A DNA stretch of 29,248 nt, taken from a virus. Below, piece by piece: positions 15,557 to 21,240 of this stretch. The notes under the pieces are model-generated. The model made no database searches. It worked only from the letters and a program-made list of their open reading frames with translations, and had not been told where the DNA came from. A program made the position numbers and the translations under genes. The stretch covers positions 1-29,248 of IMG/VR virus record IMGVR_UViG_3300030106_003261. One strand, written 5' to 3'. The stretch's first letter is position 1. The number at the start of each line of letters is the position of its first letter.

Positions 15557-15792
15557 TAGCGCCCGTAAAGGCCACTATTTTTAGACGAGGGTTTCGTAAA
15601 ACCGACGTTACCACCTTTTTTCATGCCCATGGGTTTTTTGATGGTGCCGCCTTTCGTCATACCCATGGGCTTTTTGATCGTGCCACCCTTGGTCATGCCG
15701 GTTGGCATCTTCATTTTTTTCATGGTGCCACCCTTGGTCATGCCACGCTTTTTCACGGGCATACCTTTCGTCATCATTTTATGTCCAGCCAT
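15556..15792 (-). CDS. Lys/Met/Gly tandem-repeat protein, 78 aa
   Basis: I start it at the ATG at 15792, which has GAGGA seven bases upstream; the frame is open further but unsupported. The product is almost wholly made of units of the form GMTKGGTIKKPM: two near-perfect 12-residue copies, one longer variant (GMTKGGTMKKMKMPT) and partial units at each end (MTKGMPVKKR and GMKKGGNV). It is extremely basic, with no acidic residues in the repeat and no hydrophobic core, so it is probably disordered. Such proteins occur in small basic gene clusters of marine phages. Binding to DNA, RNA or an acidic scaffold is inferred from charge only. Confidence 0.78.
   Translation of the reverse strand: MAGHKMMTKGMPVKKRGMTKGGTMKKMKMPTGMTKGGTIKKPMGMTKGGTIKKPMGMKKGGNVGFTKPSSKNSGLYGR
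15612..15778. repeat. Coding tandem repeats of about 36 bp in the Lys/Met/Gly protein gene
   Basis: Units read on the plus strand as CCCATGGGYTTTTTGATSG followed by TGCCRCCYTTBGTCAT, repeated about twice in full with further diverged copies. The unit is a multiple of three, so copy number can change in frame. It is a coding repeat and not an origin or CRISPR array. Confidence 0.7.
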
Positions 15793-15803
15793 GACAGTTT
15801 CCT

Positions 15804-16163
15804 CTAGGCGCGAGGGACTCGCGTTTTCTTTTGCCTGCTCGGCATGATGGCGCCGCACCCACGACTTTGCACCATCGTGATGGCGCCACCGTTACGAGCA
15901 AATGTTGCAACATTTGTGGGCTTACCGCCCACCCCTTGTTTTTTGGATCTTTTGCGACGAACGGCTGAGGCAATTTGTTTTTTGCTCATGCGGCTGGCTT
16001 GGTCAGCGGGAACACATTTTGGATAACCACGCCTCGAATCTTTCGCGCTTTTTCTCCCACACGGCTCGAAGCCGCCGCCTTCTTTGGGAGCCGAGATGTC
16101 AACCCAGTTGCCACCCTTGCCCTTGCCAAACCACTTTTTTAGTCCGCCTTGTGGCTTAGCCAC
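15804..16163 (-). CDS. Small basic phage protein, DUF5872-like, 119 aa
   Basis: I use the GTG at 16163, which overlaps the upstream stop by eight bases and gives the N-terminus VAKPQGGLKKWFGKG. An upstream GTG at 16214 would add a sequence that looks unlike the family. The order KPQGGLKKWF, NWVDISAPK, EPCGRKSAK, YPKCVPADQASRMSKKQ, QGVGGKPTN is a family I associate with marine phages and algal viruses (probably DUF5872; not searched). It has four cysteines and an extreme positive charge. The last 23 residues repeat the end of the upstream neighbour (RGCGAIMPS, QKKTRVPR). Function is unknown; a nucleic-acid-binding or virion role is likely from charge. Confidence 0.75.
   Translation of the reverse strand: MAKPQGGLKKWFGKGKGGNWVDISAPKEGGGFEPCGRKSAKDSRRGYPKCVPADQASRMSKKQIASAVRRKRSKKQGVGGKPTNVATFARNGGAITMVQSRGCGAIMPSRQKKTRVPRA
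15807..15875. repeat. Copy 2 of a shared C-terminal tag (partner at 16159-16227)
   Basis: Encodes the last 23 residues of the 119-aa protein. Compared with the copy at the end of the neighbouring 120-aa gene, 20 of 23 residues agree (RGCGAIMPS and QKKTRVPR are common). The DNA copies have diverged visibly, mostly at third positions, so the duplication is not recent or is under protein-level selection. Confidence 0.75.
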
Positions 16164-16518
16164 GGGGAACTCGCGTCTTCTTCTGCTTGCTCGGCATGAT
16201 TGCCCCGCAGCCACGGCCTTGCACCATTACGCTGCCGCCAATATTTAATCGCTTGGCCATACTCTTGGCGATGGCTGTTCCGCGCTTTCGCTCGTAGCCG
16301 CTGAGCTTTCCGTCTTTGTTCAAATCACTTTTTTGCGGGTCAAGTGTGACCCCGCCGCCGATTCTGCCTGAATACGTTCCGCCCATTCGCTTGTACTCCT
16401 GAACCATCCAGCCGTTTGCGTAGGCCGATGGGTACACATCGAATTTTGCCTTCGCCTTCGCCTTCGCTTTTTTATAAAGACTGGGATTTGCTACGTTGTC
16501 TGGAATGTCTGAAGCCAT
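16156..16518 (-). CDS. Small basic protein with an EF-hand-type loop, 120 aa
   Basis: The ATG at 16518 overlaps the upstream TAA as TAATG. Residues 13-48 form a Lys/Ala-rich helix and a conserved-looking SAYANGWMVQEYKRMGG. Residues 65-76 read DLNKDGKLSGYE, which fits the canonical calcium-binding EF-hand loop (ligand positions D65, N67, D69, S73, E76, with the Gly at position six). Only one such loop is present, so the site could pair between monomers or be degenerate. Residues 98-120 are the RGCGAIMPS...QKKTRVPR tag also present at the end of the next gene. The protein is strongly basic outside the loop. Function is unknown. Confidence 0.78.
   Translation of the reverse strand: MASDIPDNVANPSLYKKAKAKAKAKFDVYPSAYANGWMVQEYKRMGGTYSGRIGGGVTLDPQKSDLNKDGKLSGYERKRGTAIAKSMAKRLNIGGSVMVQGRGCGAIMPSKQKKTRVPRG
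16159..16227. repeat. Copy 1 of a shared C-terminal tag (partner at 15807-15875)
   Basis: Encodes the last 23 residues of the EF-hand-containing protein, from MVQ to the final RG. Its sister copy lies 352 bases downstream on the transcribed strand, at the end of the next gene. In this copy the tag overlaps the GTG start of the neighbouring gene, so the overlap region is read in two frames for its last eight bases. Confidence 0.75.
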
Positions 16519-17840
16519 TAGGAATATTGCTCCGGTACTGATCCGGTTGTTGTAAACGGATCGGTTGATTCGGCGTTATAAGGATCACCATACATTTGCT
16601 CCTCGTACTCTTGAGGGCTAATGTTGCCGGAAGGCACATCAGGGCTGAACGATTGCTCTGGATTCGTCACCGATTCCGGGGCAGTTCCGGTCTGGGTTGG
16701 CGGCGTTGCCGATTGCAAGCTGCTTTTAACCTCATCCACAATTTGTTTCCGCAGCGCCTCCACGTCAATATTTTGCGGAATCTCTTGGCGCAATGCAGCG
16801 ATTTGTTGTTGAATGGGATCGACCGCAGCAGAGATGGCTTCTTGACGCTGTTGAGAAATGGGGTCGACCGCAGCAGAAATGGCTTCTTGATACTGTTGAG
16901 AAATGGGGTTGATAGCTGCCGTCAAATCATCTTGCGTCAATCCTGACGCTTGCAAAGCCGCGACTCGCGAAGCTATCTCTTCACGCTCGCTTGTGGCTAC
17001 GTCCATGGATTGTTGAAATTGAGCAGCTTGGTTGGTGACAGCAGCCAATTCTGACTGGATAGACTCAATCGGCAAAGATCCTAAATTGTCGGATACGGCA
17101 CCAATTTTGTCTTCCAAACTTGCAATCAAATTTGCCGTATCGCTTCTAATGGCATCAGATTGAGCCGCGTTGCCCGACTGGACATCTGTGTACAGGCTCT
17201 CTAGCTCTTGATTGAGGGCGTCAATTTCTGCTTGTGTTGCGTCAGCGGCAGCTTTTTGAGATTCGTTAAATTCGTTGTAATTTTGGTCGATTGCATCATT
17301 GATGCCTGACAAATCCTCGGACATCGAACCAAGTCGGGCCTCTAAGGATTCGATAGAAGCATCTTGTGCCTCACGTACTATCCGGTCGCCCTCTTCAATT
17401 TGTCGAGCAAGGGCAGCTCTTTCGTCCAAGCCCGCCGTTCGTAAGTCAATGGTCTCGGCATCGATACCTCGCCGCAGGTCTTCAATTCGACCCTCCAGCG
17501 CAGCGGTAATGTCGGATCGCTGAGCGGATGCGGCATCCTCTGAGCTGGCAAGTTCTTCCCGCAACAATTCACGAAGCGCATCAATCTCGGTTTGACGAGA
17601 AGCCGCCGCCGCCTCGTCGGCTGTTCGTTGTTCCTGAATAATTTTGTCGTACTGCTCCGCAAGCAGTTGATCGGTATCAGGCGTCAGCGCCTCTAATGTC
17701 CGCATCGTCGGGGCTTCTGGAGCCTCTCTTTCGCCACGGTCGTATACGGGCCGCTGCAAGAGGTAGTCCTGCAAAGATGCATAAGGCGATTCGGGGTTGC
17801 GATATTCGTCTATCGCTGCTTGTAGGTCGTTGGAAGCCAT
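16518..17840 (-). CDS. Long coiled-coil protein, 440 aa
   Basis: Residues about 60-380 are almost continuous helix with acidic and glutamine-rich heptads (for example EIDALRELLREELASSEDAA and ALEGRIEDLRRGIDAETIDL). A three-unit 15-residue repeat near residues 308-350 (AAINPISQQYQEAIS and two AAVDPISQQ-type units) is encoded by a 45-bp DNA repeat. The ends are Pro/Ser/Glu-rich and probably disordered. No membrane span or enzymatic motif is seen. Coiled-coil proteins of this size in phage late regions may be fibre shafts, tape-measure-like or scaffold-type proteins. Fibre shaft or virion spacer is the favoured guess, not supported by homology. Confidence 0.81.
   Translation of the reverse strand: MASNDLQAAIDEYRNPESPYASLQDYLLQRPVYDRGEREAPEAPTMRTLEALTPDTDQLLAEQYDKIIQEQRTADEAAAASRQTEIDALRELLREELASSEDAASAQRSDITAALEGRIEDLRRGIDAETIDLRTAGLDERAALARQIEEGDRIVREAQDASIESLEARLGSMSEDLSGINDAIDQNYNEFNESQKAAADATQAEIDALNQELESLYTDVQSGNAAQSDAIRSDTANLIASLEDKIGAVSDNLGSLPIESIQSELAAVTNQAAQFQQSMDVATSEREEIASRVAALQASGLTQDDLTAAINPISQQYQEAISAAVDPISQQRQEAISAAVDPIQQQIAALRQEIPQNIDVEALRKQIVDEVKSSLQSATPPTQTGTAPESVTNPEQSFSPDVPSGNISPQEYEEQMYGDPYNAESTDPFTTTGSVPEQYS
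16814..16918. repeat. 45-bp tandem repeat, about 2.3 copies
   Basis: Copies begin at 16814, 16859 and 16904 with the core TGGGRTCGACCGCAGCAGAR. The first two units are about 90 percent alike by eye and the third is partial. They encode the SQQxQEAISAAVDPI units of the coiled-coil protein. The 45-bp period equals 15 residues and preserves the frame. Confidence 0.78.
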
Positions 17841-17845
17841 CTATG

Positions 17846-18139
17846 TCACCAGTTTTTACACGACCAGTAACTTGCCGCGAAAACATCTTTCTTCTTCTCT
17901 ACCGCATCACAGTTGTGTCTGGCACGAAAGTTGCGCCGTCGACCTGGGTTGTCACGCCGAATTTCCATTTTCGGATCTCCGAAACGCACAATTTTTATTT
18001 GATCGCCTTTTTTCGCTAGGACCGCAAACTTCTTTTTCTCGCCGGGCGTTCTTTTTTGTTGGTTGTAGCCAGGAAACGACTCGCCCCGATAGACAAGTCT
18101 TCCCGCCGGCGTTCTTCTCACATCAGAGGTATCAGCCAT
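17846..18139 (-). CDS. Small basic phage protein with FRARH...WSCK signature, 97 aa
   Basis: The start lies in an eight-base overlap with the upstream gene (ATGGCTGA). The sequence has an N-terminal RRTPAGRLVYRGESFPGY, a KKFAVLAKKGDQIKIVRFGD strand region, and a C-terminal RRNFRARHNCD...YWSCKNW. This is a recurring family in marine phages and large algal viruses that I recognise by its FGDPxM and FRARHxC..WSCKxW elements, though I cannot give its number with certainty. Two cysteines and a histidine near the end could bind metal. High Arg/Lys content suggests a nucleic-acid-associated role. No activity is known to me. Confidence 0.8.
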   Translation of the reverse strand: MADTSDVRRTPAGRLVYRGESFPGYNQQKRTPGEKKKFAVLAKKGDQIKIVRFGDPKMEIRRDNPGRRRNFRARHNCDAVEKKKDVFAASYWSCKNW

Positions 18140-18536
18140 ACGATTTGATCAGCTCCAACACAATCATGTACGTGTCACCACTTGAATGACCAACGGTGGT
18201 GAAATCAAGATCGCCAGTTTTCCCGCTACCCGCATTGTTCGGTATGCCCGAAAAATCTGAGTAATCGTGATAGCCGTTTGAATCTTCGCTTAAACCAATC
18301 GCCAACACGTTTGAGGTGGCATCGAACTCGATCTTGACGCTGAGGCCCGTACACTGCCACCAAATTTTATTTATGGTGACAGCCGAGCACGACAATCCTG
18401 CCGAGTTGCTGGTCAGTGCTGAAACGTCTACTTTTTTGACTGCCGATTCACCCGTGCCATCACTAGCATTGGTGAACTTCAGGACGGCTTTGCGCTCGCC
18501 GTCCTGAATGGTTTGGCTTGTGACTGCATCAGCCAT
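18132..18536 (-). CDS. Beta-rich structural protein, 134 aa
   Basis: The ATG at 18536 has GGGAG about six bases upstream, and the gene starts 12 bases after the preceding stop. The sequence opens MADAVTSQTIQDGERKAVLK and continues as Ser/Thr/Gly-rich strands with a KIWWQCTGLSVKIEFDA core. It fits a small conserved phage structural protein often found near the capsid or decoration genes, in which the 'IQDG-x-R-K-A-V-L-K-F-T' start is typical. The C-terminus (DTYMIVLELIKSYG) is hydrophobic and strand-like. A capsid-decoration or head-completion role is inferred from position and composition. Confidence 0.78.
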   Translation of the reverse strand: MADAVTSQTIQDGERKAVLKFTNASDGTGESAVKKVDVSALTSNSAGLSCSAVTINKIWWQCTGLSVKIEFDATSNVLAIGLSEDSNGYHDYSDFSGIPNNAGSGKTGDLDFTTVGHSSGDTYMIVLELIKSYG

Positions 18537-18548
18537 AGTTCACTCCCG

Positions 18549-19259
18549 TTAGAGTTCAGTGGTGGCTGTTCTTTCTTTCATTGCAGAAATGTAGTCAACG
18601 GTGAGCACTTTAGCTGCGGCGGCGCCATTCTGGATGCCAAAGCTCACCGTCAGCTCTTCGTCATCGGGCGCGTTGGTGCTGACTACTGTGCCAACTTCGC
18701 TGTTGTTTTGGTAGACGTGGAACAGTTGATCCTTGGGATCAAACACGAATCCGACCGTCATGAACGTGTCGTCAGCCACGGCTGTCGGCAGGTCCAGAGT
18801 GCTCTGCGTGCCGTCTTTCTCAACGATAAATTGCAACGTGGTTGAACCATCGGTCAGCAAAAAGAAAATGCCGTCTGTCACATCGAGCGGTGACGTATCG
18901 GTGAGCTGAAGGCCCATGACTACATCAGAGGCATCTGCATCACTGGTTTTCAAGCGAGAAGCGAACGCAAGCTGCTTGCTTGATTCAAACTTGAAGCCTT
19001 CTTTGACCAGTTGCAGGAAATCATTGTCGTTGTCGGCATCGTCGTTGGTGATAACCAACAGGCCGCCGTCGCCATCACCCAGTGCCTCAGACGCATTGCC
19101 TGAACCGCCTTCGGTCGTGGTGATTGTCCAATCTGACGCCAAATAGGTGTCAAAGTCGTTGAAATAAGAGTGGTATTTTTGCGGCGCAGGCGTCTTGAGC
19201 AGTCCAGACGTACCTGTGGCAGAGACGTTGGTCACGCCGCTTGTAAAATGAGTCGTCAT
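18549..19259 (-). CDS. LamG/concanavalin-like structural or decoration protein, 236 aa
   Basis: The ATG at 19259 has AAGGGGA six bases upstream; longer frames are unsupported. The first 35 residues are a Thr/Ser/Gly-rich head (HFTSGVTNVSATGTSG). The rest follows a concanavalin-like jelly-roll pattern: YHSYFNDFDTYLASDWT, GGLLVITNDD, QLAFASRLKTSD, GIFFLLTDGSTTLQFIVEKD, FMTVGFVFDPKDQLFHVYQN. Such LamG-type domains on phage proteins bind glycans and are often capsid decorations or adhesins. It is the first gene of the minus-strand block distal to the plus-strand island, so its promoter may lie in the 170-base region upstream, where I see no clear minus-strand promoter. Confidence 0.82.
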   Translation of the reverse strand: MTTHFTSGVTNVSATGTSGLLKTPAPQKYHSYFNDFDTYLASDWTITTTEGGSGNASEALGDGDGGLLVITNDDADNDNDFLQLVKEGFKFESSKQLAFASRLKTSDADASDVVMGLQLTDTSPLDVTDGIFFLLTDGSTTLQFIVEKDGTQSTLDLPTAVADDTFMTVGFVFDPKDQLFHVYQNNSEVGTVVSTNAPDDEELTVSFGIQNGAAAAKVLTVDYISAMKERTATTEL

Positions 19260-19350
19260 GAAAGTTCCCCTTGTGAACCAGTGACCGGCCCATCCGGCCA
19301 CCATCTGACCTTCTCAGTGTAAGCCAACGACCCCTCAAAAAAAAGTTCAA

Positions 19351-19370
19351 TTATGTGTGCTTTTATGTGT
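19351..19370. repeat. Direct TTATGTGT repeats in the divergent intergenic region
   Basis: TTATGTGT occurs at 19351-19358 and 19363-19370, exactly 12 bases apart. A third partial copy (ATGTGT) lies at 19396-19401, touching the plus-strand -10 box. This spacing would allow a regulator to bind one face of the DNA upstream of the island promoter. It is a weak signal, seen by eye only. Confidence 0.35.
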
Positions 19371-19378
19371 CTACATTG

Positions 19379-19406
19379 TTGCACATCGACACGGAATGTG
19401 TATAAT
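19379..19406 (+). promoter_or_regulatory. Sigma70-type promoter for the plus-strand island
   Basis: A perfect TATAAT lies at 19401-19406, with a poor -35 candidate TTGCAC at 19379-19384 and a 16-base spacer. Transcription would start near 19413, and the ATG at 19430 follows with a GAGGGAG ribosome site at 19419-19425. This is the only near-consensus promoter I could pick out by eye in the window. It fits separate transcription of the two plus-strand genes by host RNA polymerase. Confidence 0.6.
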
Positions 19407-19429
19407 TACTTTGTCATTGAGGGAGCGTG

Positions 19430-19858
19430 ATGGAAAAAGAAATTGAAAAAATGATCGAGGCTGTAGTTGAGGACTACAGAGATCATGTCACCCGTGTAGG
19501 AAGTGAGCTGATGGAAGACGTGCCCAGACCTTGGATGTTGAGAAGCAAAATCAAATTTTTGATTCGACAATTCGAGCGTGATTTTGAAATTAAGACTGGA
19601 CGCGAGTACATCGAAGTGATGTACGGACACGCGCCATGGACTTTTGTAGTCAACACCGATGACGACGATATGTTCGATAAAGGCGACATCCTGATGTCTA
19701 AGGTTGTACCCGTTCCTCGTAAAAGTTTTGCTCGACCTTGGACAACTGATCGGAGCCAAGCCATGGGTAACGTGTTAAAGGGCGACCTTTCTTGGATCAA
19801 AGGGCGACCTTTCTTGGATCAAGTGGAACGGCCCGGAATACTTGAGCTAATCAATTAA
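19430..19858 (+). CDS. Hypothetical plus-strand island protein 1, C-terminus altered by a 22-bp duplication, 142 aa
   Basis: The ATG at 19430 has a GAGGGAG site; a GTG three bases earlier is less likely. The protein begins with an acidic helix (MEKEIEKMIEAVVEDYRD), followed by a mixed middle (IKFLIRQFERDFEIKTGREY) and a strand-and-acid loop (WTFVVNTDDDDMFDKGD). Near the end, a 22-bp tandem duplication makes the same bases read first as KGDLSWIK and then, one frame over, as GRPFLDQ. Without the second copy the protein would end ...GDLSWIKWNGPEYLS at a TAA at 19848-19850. The protein carries no known motif. It is the first gene after a good promoter and is probably expressed independently of the flanking late genes. 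Confidence 0.72.
   Translation: MEKEIEKMIEAVVEDYRDHVTRVGSELMEDVPRPWMLRSKIKFLIRQFERDFEIKTGREYIEVMYGHAPWTFVVNTDDDDMFDKGDILMSKVVPVPRKSFARPWTTDRSQAMGNVLKGDLSWIKGRPFLDQVERPGILELIN
19778..19821. repeat. 22-bp tandem duplication, out of frame
   Basis: AAGGGCGACCTTTCTTGGAT plus CA occurs twice back to back (19778-19799 and 19800-19821) with no mismatch. Because 22 is not a multiple of three, the second copy shifts the reading frame of the gene it lies in and changes its C-terminus. The exact identity suggests a recent slippage event or an assembly error. Confidence 0.9.
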
Positions 19859-19870
19859 CAGGAGAACGTG

Positions 19871-20251
19871 ATGATTGACGTATTTGCTAGAGAAGATGTG
19901 CGAGAGACCGCTTATCGGGACGAGGACGGTGAATTTTTTATCACCACTGTTTTTGAAGTTGTTATTGAGCTGGCAAACGGTCGTCGTTTTGCTGATCGAT
20001 CATTTGGTGGTGGTTTGGATTGGGGCACCGCTGCAAAGCGTGACGCTGAACGTCGGGTTTCTATCCTTCGCCAACGTATCGATCAGCTCGGGGCTGCCGC
20101 TGAGGACGCCATCGTGAATTCGACCAAGCTGCAAGAAATAAGCCCAGCTTATGGTTCTGATTATCACGGCGAAATCGGGGATTTTCAGGCTGGCTTTTTT
20201 GACGACGACGATGTTGCGGCGGCACAAGAAAGAGGTTTGGCGCTAAATTAG
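19871..20251 (+). CDS. Hypothetical plus-strand island protein 2, acidic, 126 aa
   Basis: The ATG at 19871 has AGGAGA at 19860-19865 with five-base spacing, the best ribosome site in the island; a GTG at 19868 is a poorer start. The first half is beta-like (FFITTVFEVVIELANGRRFA). The second half is helical (AAKRDAERRVSILRQRIDQL) and ends in an acidic tail (GFFDDDDVAAAQERG). Overall it is acidic. No enzyme motif or membrane span is visible. It follows the first island gene after 12 bases and is closed by a strong terminator, so the two form a discrete transcription unit. The function is unknown. Confidence 0.77.
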   Translation: MIDVFAREDVRETAYRDEDGEFFITTVFEVVIELANGRRFADRSFGGGLDWGTAAKRDAERRVSILRQRIDQLGAAAEDAIVNSTKLQEISPAYGSDYHGEIGDFQAGFFDDDDVAAAQERGLALN

Positions 20252-20267
20252 TATACTTTGGTCATGT

Positions 20268-20298
20268 CAAAACAGGGGGCTAGAAGCCCCCCATTTTG
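20268..20298. terminator. Bidirectional intrinsic terminator between convergent genes
   Basis: GGGGGCT (20275-20281), AGA loop, AGCCCCC (20285-20291) form a perfect 7-bp GC-rich stem. It is flanked by CAAAA on the left and TTTTG on the right, which pair further across a two-base mismatch. On the plus strand a T-run follows, and on the minus strand the A-run becomes a T-run, so it can stop transcription both ways. It lies between the plus-strand island and the end of the major capsid gene on the minus strand. Confidence 0.85.
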
Positions 20299-20310
20299 TC
20301 TCTAAGAGGC

Positions 20311-21228
20311 TTACGCCCCTTGCGAACCATAAATGCCACGCCAGTCCGAGAAACCGAAAGAGTACCTTTCTCTCGCTTTGTACCGGATGTTGCCTGTCGT
20401 AAAGTCAGGCTCCATTGACGTTTCCATTGCAGTGCGCTGGAACATCTTCAAGCCTTCACCTGCGTCAGTGACGCTGGTCAGCAGGAAGAAGGCATCAGGG
20501 TCAGCCAAGTAATGGTTGACCGTATAGCCACCAGGCAACACGCCAGTGTTACGGATCGCGTTGATGTCGTTGTCAGCGGTGCCTGAACGCAGTGTGGAGT
20601 TCAGGATACGATCTGCAACGAATACCAACTGAGGCGGAACAACCAACTTGGTTGCCTGCACTGAGATGGTCAGACCCTTGTCGTCAGTGAACGTGCTGAT
20701 GTCGATCAGCGCATCTTCTAACGAGGTTTCGTTCAGGTCAGCCATTGATGTTGCACGGTTTGCAGCAGTGCCGCCACCCGCCAGGGGGTGAGCCGTGTTG
20801 ATCAACGATACGCCGTCACCACCTGTAAAAGATGAGCTGAATGCGTTGTTCAATACATCAGCACCTTTCACTTCTTTGGTGTTCGCCATAGATCGGGCCA
20901 AAGCCTTCACATATCGCTTGCCCAGTGAGTCGTAGAGGTTGTCCTCTACTGCCTCATCGGTCAGCGCGAACGCTAACGCCACAGTGTCGTGAGTGTAACG
21001 AGCAGTGAATGATTCACTAGCATTGTCAAACGCAACACCTTGGCCTTCAGTCTTCGTAGGCGCACCACCAAATCCGGTGATGAGCACCTCTTCTTCGAAG
21101 GCTCTTTGAGAGTCTTCGACAGCGAAGATTTCTTCGTACTCGCGGTCATATGAGTCATAACTCATGCCGAAAAGCGAGTTCAGACCCGGCTCAAGCTCTT
21201 TTGCGAGCTGTGCTCTTGAAATAGCCAT
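20311..21228 (-). CDS. Major capsid protein, HK97-fold (Mu gpT-like), 305 aa
   Basis: Length and pattern suit a compact HK97-type coat protein of the Mu gpT-related class. An N-terminal helix (RAQLAKELEPGLNSLFG) precedes the E-loop-like strands. The ITGFGGAPTKTEGQGVAFDN and SFTARYTHDTVALAFALT segments form the beta core. A helical spine (YVKALARSMANTKEVKGADV) then leads to the recognisable LINTAHPLAGGG, LVVPPQLVFVADRIL and GYTVNHYLADPDAFFLLT stretches. The C-terminal YKARERYSFGFSDWRGIYG is characteristic. The ribosome site GGAG overlaps the upstream TAA. The gene is the last of the proximal late block and is closed by a strong terminator, a usual place for the most abundant virion protein. 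No separate protease gene is seen, and no cleaved N-terminus is evident. Confidence 0.9.
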   Translation of the reverse strand: MAISRAQLAKELEPGLNSLFGMSYDSYDREYEEIFAVEDSQRAFEEEVLITGFGGAPTKTEGQGVAFDNASESFTARYTHDTVALAFALTDEAVEDNLYDSLGKRYVKALARSMANTKEVKGADVLNNAFSSSFTGGDGVSLINTAHPLAGGGTAANRATSMADLNETSLEDALIDISTFTDDKGLTISVQATKLVVPPQLVFVADRILNSTLRSGTADNDINAIRNTGVLPGGYTVNHYLADPDAFFLLTSVTDAGEGLKMFQRTAMETSMEPDFTTGNIRYKARERYSFGFSDWRGIYGSQGA

Positions 21229-21240
21229 TGATTAAACTCC

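Noticed and set aside
15612-15778. Possible CRISPR-like or origin iteron array
   Set aside because: The repeats are in-frame coding units without unique spacers and encode a sensible Lys/Met/Gly peptide.
19331-19346. Minus-strand T-run as a terminator
   Set aside because: There is no GC-rich hairpin before it on either strand, and it lies upstream of a minus-strand gene.
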